DNA from: Haematococcus lacustris
Lineage: Eukaryota > Chlorophyta > Chlorophyceae > Chlamydomonadales > Haematococcaceae
NCBI GenBank assembly: GCA_030144725.1
Contig: JASKMD010000015.1
Coordinates: 6,575,810-6,639,809, forward strand
DNA length: 64,000 nucleotides
Direction: 5' to 3'
Of the stretch, positions 1-11,245 are shown piece after piece. Position 1 is the first letter of the stretch. Every line of letters starts with the position of its first letter. Position numbers and translations under genes: made by a program. Below the pieces are notes generated by a model. That model saw only the letters and a program-made list of their open reading frames with translations, did not search any database and was not told the DNA's origin.

Positions 1-145
1 GCCTGACTAGTGTCTACCAGATGTGTTGCAGGCCTCATTGGACAATCACTCACTATGCTTCATGCATGGTGCTGGGTCTGAGCATCATGATCGCAGTGAG
101 GTTTACAACTAGCCCTATGGCTCCTGATAGCATCCTCCCTGCCTT

Positions 146-1688
146 GGGCGGGGCGGGGCGGGGCGGGGCGGGGCGGGGCGGGGCGGGGCGGGGCGGGGCG
201 GGGCGGGGCGGGGCGGGGCGGGGCGGGGCGGGGCGGGGCGGGGCGGGGCGGGGCGGGGCGGGGCGGGGCGGGGCGGGGCGGGGCGGGGCGGGGCGGGGCG
301 GGGCGGGGCGGGGCGGGGCGGGGCGGGGCGGGGCGGGGCGGGGCGGGGCGGGGCGGGGCGGGGCGGGGCGGGGCGGGGCGGGGCGGGGCGGGGCGGGGCG
401 GGGCGGGGCGGGGCGGGGCGGGGCGGGGCGGGGCGGGGCGGGGCGGGGCGGGGCGGGGCGGGGCGGGGCGGGGCGGGGCGGGGCGGGGCGGGGCGGGGCG
501 GGGCGGGGCGGGGCGGGGCGGGGCGGGGCGGGGCGGGGCGGGGCGGGGCGGGGCGGGGCGGGGCGGGGCGGGGCGGGGCGGGGCGGGGCGGGGCGGGGCG
601 GGGCGGGGCGGGGCGGGGCGGGGCGGGGCGGGGCGGGGCGGGGCGGGGCGGGGCGGGGCGGGGCGGGGCGGGGCGGGGCGGGGCGGGGCGGGGCGGGGCG
701 GGGCGGGGCGGGGCGGGGCGGGGCGGGGCGGGGCGGGGCGGGGCGGGGCGGGGCGGGGCGGGGCGGGGCGGGGCGGGGCGGGGCGGGGCGGGGCGGGGCG
801 GGGCGGGGCGGGGCGGGGCGGGGCGGGGCGGGGCGGGGCGGGGCGGGGCGGGGCGGGGCGGGGCGGGGCGGGGCGGGGCGGGGCGGGGCGGGGCGGGGCG
901 GGGCGGGGCGGGGCGGGGCGGGGCGGGGCGGGGCGGGGCGGGGCGGGGCGGGGCGGGGCGGGGCGGGGCGGGGCGGGGCGGGGCGGGGCGGGGCGGGGCG
1001 GGGCGGGGCGGGGCGGGGCGGGGCGGGGCGGGGCGGGGCGGGGCGGGGCGGGGCGGGGCGGGGCGGGGCGGGGCGGGGCGGGGCGGGGCGGGGCGGGGCG
1101 GGGCGGGGCGGGGCGGGGCGGGGCGGGGCGGGGCGGGGCGGGGCGGGGCGGGGCGGGGCGGGGCGGGGCGGGGCGGGGCGGGGCGGGGCGGGGCGGGGCG
1201 GGGCGGGGCGGGGCGGGGCGGGGCGGGGCGGGGCGGGGCGGGGCGGGGCGGGGCGGGGCGGGGCGGGGCGGGGCGGGGCGGGGCGGGGCGGGGCGGGGCG
1301 GGGCGGGGCGGGGCGGGGCGGGGCGGGGCGGGGCGGGGCGGGGCGGGGCGGGGCGGGGCGGGGCGGGGCGGGGCGGGGCGGGGCGGGGCGGGGCGGGGCG
1401 GGGCGGGGCGGGGCGGGGCGGGGCGGGGCGGGGCGGGGCGGGGCGGGGCGGGGCGGGGCGGGGCGGGGCGGGGCGGGGCGGGGCGGGGCGGGGCGGGGCG
1501 GGGCGGGGCGGGGCGGGGCGGGGCGGGGCGGGGCGGGGCGGGGCGGGGCGGGGCGGGGCGGGGCGGGGCGGGGCGGGGCGGGGCGGGGCGGGGCGGGGCG
1601 GGGCGGGGCGGGGCGGGGCGGGGCGGGGCGGGGCGGGGCGGGGCGGGGCGGGGCGGGGCGGGGCGGGGCGGGGCGGGGCGGGGCGGGG
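146..1688. repeat. (GGGGC)n pentanucleotide satellite
   Basis: An almost perfect pentanucleotide array of about 308 copies with no interruption that I could see. Both strands stay open because the five-base unit read in triplets gives a 15-base codon cycle without stops, so the long Gly/Arg/Ala or Pro/Arg/Ala reading frames across it are artefacts. G runs of four every five bases make the + strand a strong G-quadruplex candidate. The same unit in the same orientation ends the window. Confidence 0.97.
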
Positions 1689-3230
1689 TTTGGAAGGTGG
1701 TGGTGGAGGATACGATGCATGGCCTTACATGCGCCTGGTGAACATGATGTAACTTTAAAGGTGTCAAACTGTTTGAGGCCTGAGCTATTCTATTTAGTGC
1801 AGCGGGTGCAACGCAGTGGAGGACACAGTGAAGTTAACGTTAACATCCTGATGTTTGGGCCTGTTAACGTAACGTTAACGCCTTGAGCCTAACACCCTGA
1901 CGACCCGGAGTGCGATGGGGGTTTGGCTCAGCCGGTCCAAAAGCAAGAAACCCACCCTCGGTAATCAAAACGACACCGCGTCTCAACCGTGGTTTCTATC
2001 TATGTGACGGACATCCCCAGGTAGAAAACTCTGTCAGCTATGTGGTGCGACTAAGTATAAGTAATAATTGTGTTATGTGCTGACTGCAAGGCGGTTGCAA
2101 TCTTAATATTCAGATTCATGCATGTTCTGCTCATGTGGGCCTCGCCACAAGGTCAGGGTGAGGGGTAGGCCAGGGTGAGGGTGGGGGTGAAGGTGATAAG
2201 AGGGTGAGGGTGAGGGGAACAAGAGGATCAGGGTGGAGGTGAGGGGGACAAGAGGGTCAGGGTGAGGGTGAGGGTGTGGGCTAGGTGAGGGTAAAGGTCA
2301 ATGAGGGAGGGTAAGGGGTTACCCTGCCTTGTTGGCCATTTCGTTGTGAAGGTCAACATAGAACTGGGCGTCCTTTCTTCTGTCACACTGTGAAAGAAGG
2401 CACCAGTGGTTCGCAAGTTCACCGCAACCTGGGACTTTGAGTTCGTGGAGGGCACCGCCAAAGCATTCTGCAAGCGATGCCCGCGTGCAGAGAACAATGA
2501 GGGCGCCAGCGTAAAAATTTTGACTCAAACTGAGAGGCAGCATCCGGCACTCATATACGGCACTCGTTGGCAAGTGGCGCATTGATGAGGACAACTATAA
2601 CTACTTTAACAACTTTATGAAGACTGTCACAGCGGACATCAGCGTACACCGCGATCTCTGGGACCTCACAGCCCGATAGTAACAATACGACAGCTGCGGC
2701 AAAGCGCAACTGGTCAGCATTGGGCCTGACCTACGAAAATAATCACTGCCACCCACCCACCTGCCACGTGCAATGTCAACAACCGTTGTTTAGGGGTTGA
2801 GCAAGCCTCACAGGCGAAACACACAGCTTGGCGCAAATGAACAACCTACTGAGATCCCCGCGATTTGAACCCCGGTGGGAACCTGCTCTTGCCGTCTAAT
2901 ATTAGGTGCGTATTAGACCCGTATTATATTAGGTCGTCTAATATAGATCTAATATAGATTGACGCACCCTAGGCACCACCCTCTGCCTTAAGTGATACCA
3001 AATTCACGAGAGGTCGGCCGTTGGCTGCACGCTTGTTGCGCCACCCGTCTGTACACATCATCAGTCCAAGGCCCTACAGACAAGGCAAGGCATAGAAGGC
3101 AATGGAAGTCATGGAGGGGTCAAGCATGGAAGGGTCAAGCTTAGAGAAAGCATGACAAGCTATGTTGCCACCCACCACAAGCAGCGTCTCCATCATGATG
3201 GCTACCCTCCTTTGTAGAACAGCGTGGGTG
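1689..3230. other. Intergenic stretch with no convincing gene
   Basis: Contains a cluster of GTTAACG palindromes (1832-1884), a purine-rich AGGGTG block (about 2150-2320) and an AT-rich patch of TAATATTAG / CTAATATAG words (2898-2962). A short + strand reading frame, about 2523-2680, reads like protein (it includes KWRIDEDNYNYFNNF and ends in TAG) but has no start and no family I recognise. It could be an exon or transposon scrap. Confidence 0.5.
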
Positions 3231-3234
3231 TCAT

Positions 3235-3513
3235 TCAGGTAGGTTGTCCGCAGTTGCTTTGCGCTTGGGCTGTCATTGCGCTTGGGCTGTCATTGGGAGT
3301 CCCGGCACCCACCGCGTGCACCCGACGCTTCAGCAGCTTCAGAGCCCTCTTCATGTGAGGGTTGTCGGCGCGTGCAAACGCTGTACCGGATGTGTAGAAA
3401 AACAGCGCGAGCTCCTTCTTGACGTCGGTGACAACGTCAGCGGGGACCATGGGTTCATATGGGTTGGGAGGGGGTGGTGCGCCCCGGGTCACCCCGGCCG
3501 TTGGTCCCGCCAA
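3235..3513 (-). pseudogene. hAT-like transposase fragment
   Basis: The minus-strand reading has the look of the early part of hAT-superfamily transposases, where a stretch of the type 'FF...G..F..A.NP..K.AL' precedes the catalytic domain. Here it reads VVTDVKKELALFFYTSGTAF followed by ARADNPHMKRALKLL. No catalytic residues, zinc finger or full-length frame are present, and no ATG opens it. It is best read as a relic. The upstream part (3486-3636) is present in inverted orientation at 15001-15150. Family assignment rests on one motif and could be wrong. Confidence 0.5.
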
Positions 3514-3636
3514 TCCGTGCCAGGCCTGCCGCTCACACCACGCGCTAGTGAAGGGTAGCTGAGGCTATCGCGGTAAGTCACGCGCGCTAAAACTCGCGTT
3601 TTGCACTGAAGCCTTCCAGATCACTCCGCCCGCCAT
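3486..3636. repeat. Left arm of ~150-bp inverted repeat
   Basis: Reverse complement of 15001-15150, identical through roughly the first 115 bases and then with a few substitutions and small indels. The two arms enclose the host exon and the copia element; removing the copia element leaves arms about 1.9 kb apart. Confidence 0.9.
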
Positions 3637-4397
3637 TCCCGCGGACTGTGAACATGCTCGCTCGCTGCAGCCTGGGGCTCAACAGGGTGCGACCGTACGT
3701 GGGTCGCAGGTCGAAGCGCAAGATTCCCTGGGTTGGGTCGGGACCCCTCATGGCCCGGGCCCTTCCTGACACCTGGCGCGAGACCTGCCTGACCCTGCCT
3801 CCAAGCATGCAGAGCATCTCACTGAGGTGTCAGCATCACCGTGCGTGGACTCTGATAAAGTCATTTACACAACCTTGTCATGTCCCGGAGCCGGGACGTG
3901 TGCGGTTGGCGTAGCACCGTGCGGCATGCGATGACAGCCTAGTCTGCTACACGCCCATCATGCCAGTTTCCTTGTAAACGAAATAAGCCCGACAGCCGAT
4001 CAGCCGGCCGCTCTCTCAACATCGCGCAGCGCAAGTGCATTGTGGAGGTGCTTCGCAACGACGTGGTGGACTCCTGACGCTCTAAGGGCAAGTACAGCCG
4101 GCGATACTAATTCCTCCCGGCTCAATGAACCCGACGTAGTTTCCTTTGCGTAGGCGCGCACCTAGTCCTATTTCTTTGGAAGTGTTGGGCCCAAATGGTC
4201 CTGGAAGTACCGGAACTGGAGGTAAGGACAGACATGTCAAGCTGTCAAGCTTGCTTTATTGCATGTGATCCAAACGTTACATGAAGTATGATGTTTCGAT
4301 CTTGGTGCATCTCTCAGTGTAGGAATAGCATAAGTTGCCATGAAGTTATTTACCTGGTGCATAGCTACTCTCTAACAATGGCTAGCGGTTGTTGCAG
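3637..4397. other. No gene recognised
   Basis: Unique sequence. The end, ...TTGTTGCAG at 4389-4397, is a good splice acceptor for the exon that follows, so part of this stretch is probably intron of the gene into which the copia element inserted. Confidence 0.4.
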
Positions 4398-4508
4398 GAG
4401 CTCCCAATCTCAACCGCCACCACCGCCACCACCACCACTGCCACCACCACCTCCTAACCTACCCCTGATCTGCCCAGCCTCAGCCAGCCACCTTATGGGT
4501 TGCCGCAA
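4398..4508 (+). pseudogene. Host exon, left half, interrupted by copia insertion
   Basis: After a TTGCAG acceptor the + strand reads SSQSQ, a long proline run, then NLPLICPASASHLMGCR, and stops at the copia LTR. When the 9.6-kb element is removed with one copy of the 5-bp target duplication, the frame continues without a break into SKRIKAIKANGARGSA at 14091. This supports one coding exon split by insertion. Function unknown: a proline-rich N-terminal part followed by a Gln-rich coiled coil. Confidence 0.55.
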
Positions 4509-4771
4509 TGTTAGAAGAGCACGGGCAGACGCGGACACCAGTTCAGGGTTGTTACAATGATCTGCCATAACAGGCTGGCGCGCAGCTTCGCACCTACCTG
4601 TTAGAAGAGCACGGGCAGACGCGGACACCAGTTCAGGGTGCCTACGACTGCAGGGTGTCTGCCCTAAATACGGCAGTCACACTCGCACTCTTCGCGGCCG
4701 GACCGCTGGCAATCACACCCTACAATCCCGGTGCTAGATCTCAGCTGCACCGGGAGGGTGTGCAACTAACA
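4509..4771 (-). repeat. Copia 3' LTR
   Basis: 263 bp, TGTTAG...CTAACA. The first 41 bases recur 90 bases inside the LTR (4509-4549 and 4599-4639), and the same internal duplication is in the other LTR, so it predates this insertion. Confidence 0.95.
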
Positions 4772-4780
4772 CTCCCACTC
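4772..4780 (-). promoter_or_regulatory. Copia polypurine tract (probable)
   Basis: On the element strand GAGTGGGAG abuts the 3' LTR. It is short and has one T, but it is in the position of the plus-strand primer. Confidence 0.5.
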
Positions 4781-5028
4781 AGAGGTCTGGCAAGCGCATC
4801 TAACAACTGTTTAAGCAAACAACAGGCGGTCAGCAGGCAAACAAGCCTGAGCCAAGCAACAACTGCGGGCAACTTTTCAGTACATGGCAAAGACACACCA
4901 TGCTGGGACTAAATGGCTGTTGACAGGCATGCATGCCTGTGCCTAAGGCCCTTCCAAGCTCCAGTCCTGAGACAGAGAACAGGCTGGATACCACAGGCTG
5001 TTTCAGATCAGATATGACCTGTGCCTGC

Positions 5029-6414
5029 TTAGCTAAAGACCCCACACCCTTGCTTGCCCATGTTGAACTGGACTGCTGCCAGAGGCTTGGTGAGGATGTC
5101 TGCCAGCATGCTGGAGGTGTGGCAGTAGTGGAAGGCTACCTCGCCTCTGCTGATGCGCTCCCTGACAAAGTGGTGGTGCACATCTATGTGCTTTGCTCGT
5201 GAGGTGGCCATGGGGTTGTGCAGGAGCTGAATGGCTGCTTGGTTGTCACAGCCCAGGTGCACACAGCTAGCATCCAGCTGCAGATCCCGCATGAGCTTGC
5301 GCAGCCACAGAGCCTCCTTAGCTGCGCTAGAGGCTGCCATATATTCTGCTTCTGCTGTTGACATAGCCACAGTAGGCTGAAGGCGGCTGGACCAGCTGAT
5401 AGCACCTCCATTCAGAGTGAAAAGATAGCCTGTTGTGCTCCTGGCTGTGTCCTTGTCTCCTGCATAGTCTGCATCAGAGTAGCCCTGCAGCCCTGACACA
5501 CCACCAAACAGGAGTCCTTGATCTGCTGTGCCCTTCAGATAACATAGCACACTGCAGGCAGCCGACCAGTGCTGCTTAGTGGGTGCAGACATGTGCCTGG
5601 CCAAGGCGCCCACAACAAATGCAATGTCTGGCCGTGTGCAGCAGGTCAGGTAAAGCAGGCTGCCCACCAGGGCACTGTAATGATGCAGAGTCGTGTCCAA
5701 AGCCTCCCCTTCCCTGACTAGCTTAACAGCAGGAGCCATGGGCAGAGGCTTGCTGTGGGCTGCTGACTTGCTGTAGGCTGTGACTAGCTCCTGGACAAAC
5801 TTATGCTGGTCGAGCTTGATGGTGCCCTCAGCCCTGTCCCTGGTCAGCTGCATACCTAGGAACCACCGGGCCTCACCCAAGTCCTTCAGCCTGAAAGCTG
5901 AGGACAGCTGCTTCTTCACGTAGGCCAATCCTGCGGTGTCCCCCTGCTGGGTGCACAGAAGGCAGTCGTCCACATACACTAGCAGGTACACCATGCCAGT
6001 GCTCAGCTGCAGGGTAAACAGGGCAGGGTCTGCCTCAGAAGCCTTGAAGCCCATGCTCAGCAGCTCCTCACTCAACCTGGCATGCCACGCCCTAGGAGCC
6101 TGCCTCAAACCATACAGAGCCTTCTGCAGACGGCACACAGTGTTAATGCTGCCCTCCTCAAAGCCCTCTGGCTGCTGCACATAAATGACCTCCCCTGGCT
6201 GTAGCTGGCCGTTCAGGAAAGCAGTCTCAAAGTCTAACTGATGAATCTCCATGTTCTCAGCTGCTGCCTTGGCTAGGAGGGTGCGCAGTGTGGTGTGCTT
6301 GCTGACAGGTGCATAGACATCTCCTACATCCACACCTGATTGTTGATAAAACCCCTTTGCCACTAGCCTGGCCTTTAGCTTCTCGATGTTCCCTGACGCA
6401 TCACGCTTCACCAT
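5029..6414 (-). CDS. Copia reverse transcriptase and RNase H
   Basis: 461 residues from an ATG near 6414. Copia-type reverse transcriptase (RVT_2) begins with KARLVAKGFYQQSG, continues with QLDFETAFLNG (first catalytic Asp), LYGLRQAPRAW and the YVDD catalytic box in LLVYVDDCLL. RNase H follows with YSDADYAGD, STTGYLF, MSTAEAEYMAAS and CDNQAAIQL. The frame normally runs on from the integrase; here VLPTKW ends at a TGA and VKRDASG starts in another frame. Relative to the usual TKWVFKxKRD about two residues are missing, so I infer a small deletion rather than programmed frameshifting, though a -1 shift at TGG-GTG cannot be excluded. Confidence 0.93.
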   Translation of the reverse strand: MVKRDASGNIEKLKARLVAKGFYQQSGVDVGDVYAPVSKHTTLRTLLAKAAAENMEIHQLDFETAFLNGQLQPGEVIYVQQPEGFEEGSINTVCRLQKALYGLRQAPRAWHARLSEELLSMGFKASEADPALFTLQLSTGMVYLLVYVDDCLLCTQQGDTAGLAYVKKQLSSAFRLKDLGEARWFLGMQLTRDRAEGTIKLDQHKFVQELVTAYSKSAAHSKPLPMAPAVKLVREGEALDTTLHHYSALVGSLLYLTCCTRPDIAFVVGALARHMSAPTKQHWSAACSVLCYLKGTADQGLLFGGVSGLQGYSDADYAGDKDTARSTTGYLFTLNGGAISWSSRLQPTVAMSTAEAEYMAASSAAKEALWLRKLMRDLQLDASCVHLGCDNQAAIQLLHNPMATSRAKHIDVHHHFVRERISRGEVAFHYCHTSSMLADILTKPLAAVQFNMGKQGCGVFS

Positions 6415-7751
6415 TTGGTGGGCAGCACACGTGCATTGGCAGGGCGCTCTTCAAGACACCATGTTTGGTTGGCATGCAGAGAGGCCAGCTCAGCATTCAT
6501 AGCCTCAATCCACAAGTCTGCCATGGGACCAGCCAGGGCCTCTGCCACAGTGGGTGTGTCATTGATGGGAGAGTCTGACACAGTCATGGCATTCAGTTCA
6601 GGCTGCCTAATCCTGAGTGGTGGGCGACGGTCCCTTGGAGGGTTGCGCCGTGGCTGGGGTGCACCAGGTGCCTCAGGTGAAGCAGGTCGTGAGTCAGGTG
6701 CAGCAGGCATGGGTGCAGATGGGTGCACAGCTGATGCTGCTGCTGCTGGTCGGGCTGCTGAAGGTGCTGCTGTTGGTGCTGCTGACCTTGCTGATGCTGA
6801 TGCTGCAGCTGGTGCTGCTGGCCTTGCTTCTGCTGATGCTGCAGCTGGTGCTGCTGGCCTTGCTGCTGATGCTGCAGCTGGTGCTGCTGGCCTTGCTGCT
6901 GCTGGTGCTGCAGCTGGTGCTGCTGGCCTTGCTGCTGCTGGTGCTGCAGCTGCTGCTACTGATTGTGCTCCCACTGTCTCCCTGGCTAGAGGCATGGGAC
7001 GAAGACTAAACCTGCCTATTCCTGGTCTGGGTAGTCTGTCAATGAGCTGTAGTTGCTGTTGATGCCACATGTGGGAGCCTGGCTCATATCTGGCGGTGAG
7101 GCTGACTTGCTCAGGCTCGCTTGCACTGACATCCTGCTCTGGCTCGCTGCTGCTGTCTTGCTGTGCTCCTATGCCAACTAGAGGTCTGGACCGAGGTCGC
7201 TGTGCACTGCTGCCTGGCCTGCTGCTGCTGCTGCTCCCACTGTCCTCAGAGCTACTGTTGCTGGTCTGCTGCAGACTGTTGCCCCCCTCAGCAGGAGTTA
7301 CTGGGGACAGAGGCTGAGATAGGTTGCTAGGGCTGGGTGGGAGGGGTAAGAGAAGCACTGGCTGTGCTGGCTCATTTTGCTGGCGAGCAGGCTGCAGGAC
7401 TGACAGCTCATCAAACACTATGTCTTTGCTGCAGGTCTCTTTGCCATTGACCAAAACCCTGTAAGCCTTAGATCCTGGCTCGTAGCCTAGGAATAGGCCT
7501 TCAACTGACTTGGCCTGTAGCTTGCTGCGCTGGTGATCAGGCACATGGAGCCAGACTCTGCAGCCAAACACCCTGAGGCCAGACAGATCAGGTTTGACAC
7601 CATAAAAGGCTTCCCAAGGTGTGAGTGGCTGGCCTGACACAGGGAGCAGGCATCTGACATGATTGGCAAACACTGCTGCATGTGCCCAGAAGCTGAGAGA
7701 CATATCAGCTGCATGCAAAATGCTGCGGGCCTTCTCAAAGATAGTCCTATT
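6409..7751 (-). CDS. Copia integrase C-terminal part and linker
   Basis: Starts, in frame, with NRTIFEKARSILHAA, which directly continues the AERLN that ends the gag-integrase frame at 11555. It carries the integrase C-terminal landmarks GCRVWLHVPDHQRSKL and EGLFLGYEPGSKAYRVL, then a Ser/Glu-rich and a long Ala/Pro/Ser low-complexity linker (about 6690-6970), then ALAGPMADLWIEAMNAE, the usual lead-in to copia reverse transcriptase. It ends VLPTKW-stop where the frame shift lies. It is one gene with its neighbours, separated from the integrase core by the nested element. Confidence 0.9.
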
Positions 7752-7904
7752 CACTCGCGCCGATTAAGGCCGGAAGTCACCAGGACCATTTCTCCCGGGA
7801 GGCATACCGCAGATAGCCCCAGGAAAGGCCGACTCAACGCCGTTGTTGTCATTGAAAAACTCAAAGTTCGTGCGATGTTATAACCATTTGAAATCCGAAA
7901 AAAC

Positions 7905-8455
7905 CCTGCGCAGGGTCCTGCCGACCCTGCGCAGGGTCCTAGCGCATCGGCCATTTGCAGGGTCCTGACGACCATTTGCAGGGTCCTAGCGACCCTGCGC
8001 AGGGTCCTAGCGACCCTGCGCAGGGTCCTAGCGACCTCATTTGCAGGGTCCTGCCGACCATTTGCAGGGTCCTGCAACCCGGCGCAGGGTCCTGCCGACC
8101 CTGTGCAGGGATCTGATGGCAGTTTTTACAGGGTCTTGCTGACCATTTGCAGGGTCCTGGTGACCCTGCGCAGGGTCCTGGCGACCCTGTGCAGGGTTCT
8201 GATGGCAGTTTTTACAGGGTCTTGCTGACCATTTGCAGGGTCCTGGTGACCCTGCGCAGGGTCCTGGTGACCCGGCGCAGGGTCCTGGCGACCCTGTGCA
8301 GGGTTCTGATGGCAGTTTTTACAGGGTCCTGCTGACCATTTGCAGGGTCCTGGTGACCCTGCGCAGGGTCCTGGTGACCCGTCGCAGGGTCCTGGCGACC
8401 CTGTGCAGGGTTCTGATGGCAGTTTTTACAGGGTCCTGCTGATCATGATCAGGTC
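7905..8455. repeat. Left subterminal repeat cluster
   Basis: Repeated AGGGTCCTG(G/C)CGACCCTG words built around GACCCTGCGCAGGGTC, organised in higher-order units: the marker GATGGCAGTTTTTACAGGG recurs near 8115, 8201, 8308 and 8415 (spacings about 86, 107, 107). Confidence 0.85.
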
Positions 8456-10572
8456 TACAAGGCATGATTCTTGTACTTGCTACTACAACATGACCCCTCA
8501 TGCACTCTCCCTCTTGTTGCTCACGTGCATGTCATCTAAGCCATCATGACATTCACCTTGCACGCGCAAACCTGCCATGTCATGTCTTATGGTACAACCT
8601 TACAACGTATGCAACACCACTACAAACGGCATGCATTGCTGATGCTGAGCACATGCATTGATGCAAGATGGTAACACCACACAACACCACAACACAATAC
8701 ACTGCAACAACAACAACAACACAACGACTCATGCCTTACTCACAACCTATGCCATGTGCACAACCACAAGGATTGGATGCACTTGCTATGGGCTAACACC
8801 TCATCACGGGACTGCTAAGCACTTTGCCTTGCTGCCTATGCCCCATGGCACCAAATCAGGCTGATCTAGGCTAGGCTGGGCTAGGCTAGGCTAGGCTTGG
8901 CTAGGCTTGGCTCCAGGCTGCCCGCTCCAGGCTGCCCGCTCTAGGCTGCCCGCTCCAGGCTGCCCGCTCCAGACTGCCCACTCCATGCTGCTACGCCAAG
9001 GGCTGCTGGGTGCCATGGGGTGGGGGAGAGGAGAGGGGAGGGGAGGAGGGGAGGAGGGGAGGTAGGTGGCAGACTCGGATGTGGTGGTGGTGGGATTGGG
9101 CAGGGAAGGGGGAAGGGAGAAGGGGGCAAGGGGCAGCAGTGTGACCATCAGACCTGCGGCAGCAAGAGGCATCCTTGCAGTTAGGCTTGGCATTGGTGAC
9201 AACTCATGTGCAGGGACTGGCCACTTACAGCTATGCTCAATGCCCCCCTCCATGTCAAACCGCTACCACCTTGCTTGCAATCACCAAGCCTTGCTACACT
9301 TGTCATACTCAAGTTGTCAACAACTGCAAGCAAACATAAGCCAGCAAGCAGATGAATAAGGACATGCATGACCAGAACTGGGCTGGGTAGGCTGACACCA
9401 CTAGAGCATGTGCACCCACCGGAAGTCCTGGCTACCGCTCCAAGCTCGTTGTGTGTTGCGAAGAGGTGTACAAGCGCTCAAACCTTGTCGTATCCTTGCT
9501 GGTGGCTTCTCTGATGCAACCCAGCATAGGCTCCCAAATGCAAGGCAATACGAACCACAACATGCATGCTTACTCACCTGCCAAGGTGAGGGTGAGGGTG
9601 AGGGTGAGGGTGAGGTCAAGGGCGAGTGGGAAGGGAAGGGGAATGGTAGGTCAGGAAGGTAAGGGGACCTGTAGAGACATGTAGAGGGGGGGAGGGCGTG
9701 AGGGAGGGCGTGAGAAAGGGCGTGAGGGAGGGAGGGAAGGAGGGAGGGAAGGAGGGAGGGAAGGAGGAGGTTGCTCCAGGCTGCAAGGTAGGATAGGGAG
9801 TGGGGCAAGGTGCGACGACGGCCTGGGAGGTGGTGGTGGCAAAGGGGAAGGGTCAAACCATTAATCCTGCAGCAGCACAAAAGGCATGCCAGATGTTAAG
9901 CGGTGCCACATACTTGCAGAGGGATAGCCACTCACCTTGACAACTTCGCATGGATGTTTGCATGGCTGACGGCGAGGCTCGGTCGTTGTGTGTCGATGCG
10001 TGGCTAGGCTTGCTACGTTGGCTTTTTGCGTTGCTGCGTGGCTGTAACATATCGAGATTGCGAGGTTGTGTGGATGGCTGCGATGCTGGTGAAGTAGCTG
10101 GACTGCGTGGCTGAGCTAGCGACGTAGATGGTTGTACGCCTAGCATCCGGGTTGGCTGCCTCATGGTAGGGGAAGTGGCTGGGGCTGCACTGCTGGCTAG
10201 GCTAAGTTGCGGCTAAGTTGCGTGTCTGAGCTAGCTAGCTAGGTGCGATGTGACTGGAAGCGAGCATAGTTTCGGGCCTGGCTGCGAGCTGAGTTACGAG
10301 GCTCTGAATGCGTGGAGCTGACTCATTGCAATTGGAAGTCGTTACTAGCTAGAGACGCACCTTAGGCGTTGTTCATCGACTTGGCAGTACGAGATGTCGC
10401 AATGTAGAGCACGTACATCGCGTTTGTGCTAGGCGTGTTGTAGAGCGAGAGGGACGTTGCAAGTTGGCTGGGTGACAAGAAGGCTGCGAGGTTGCATGCC
10501 ATGTTGCGAGGATTATTTTGAAATTTTCATTATGGCTTTCATCCAGATGCCACCGACCTCTGCCAGTCAGCA
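8456..10572. other. Interior of nested element, no transposase found
   Basis: Holds GGCTAGGCTA repeats (about 8870-8960), G-rich GGGAGG stretches (9020-9130, 9690-9770), GGTGAG repeats (9585-9615) and many GCTAGC-type words (9970-10330). Short frames on both strands show no motif I recognise. Confidence 0.5.
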
Positions 10573-11245
10573 AGACCCTTCACAGGGTCAGTAGGACCCT
10601 ACAAAGGGTCAGTAGGACCCTGCAGAAGGCCAGAGCGCCAGGACCCTGCTCAGGGTCCTAGCGCCTTTTAAATATTAAATACATGTAATATTAAAAATAT
10701 ACTACAAAATAGTTGTTCTAATATTTAATTTTAATTCTAACCATGGTCATAGGACCCTGCGCAGGGTCCTGGCACACAGGGTCAGCAGGACCCTGCGCAA
10801 GGTCCTAGCGTCACCATGGTCGTAGGACCCTGCGCAGGGTCCTGGCACACAGGGTCAGCAGGACCCTGCGCAAGGTCCTAGCGTCACCATGGTCGTAGGA
10901 CCCTGCGCAGGGTCCTGGCACACAGGGTCAGCAGGACCCTGCACAGGGTTTCCAGGACCCTACGCAGGGTCTGTAGGACCCTGCGCAGGGTCCTAGCGTC
11001 ACCATGGTCGTAGGACCCTGCGCAGGGTCCTGGCACACAGAGTCGGGAGGATACCAAACAGAAACGACAGGACCTAGCAAAGGGTCTGCGGGAAGCCTGA
11101 CAAGGTCCTGGCACACAGGGTCAGAACAAAACCTGGAAAACTCTTGACTCATATGGTCAGTAGGACCCTGCGCAGGGTCGCCAGGACCCTGCGCAGGGTC
11201 CTACGACCATGGTGACGCAAGGACCCTGCGCAGGGTCCTAGGACA
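10573..11245. repeat. Right subterminal repeat cluster
   Basis: Same palindromic core as the left cluster, now in roughly 73-75-bp units marked by CCATGGTCGTAGGACCC (near 10740, 10815, 10888, 11002). An AT-rich block, 10670-10740, lies inside it. Confidence 0.85.

Noticed and set aside
21..1886. Long open frames (550-620 residues) of GRGGA or PPRPA across the GGGGC array
   Set aside because: They arise from a stop-free pentamer read in any frame; both strands are open equally and there is no non-repeat coding on either side.
2850..2905. tRNA-like or SINE-like Pol III box, minus strand (GGTTCAAATC)
   Set aside because: A B-box-like word is present but stems do not pair as a T arm and no A box or acceptor stem could be placed.
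6690..6970. Plus-strand Leu/Ala-rich frame over the copia linker
   Set aside because: It is the antisense of the Ala/Pro/Ser linker encoded by the copia element.
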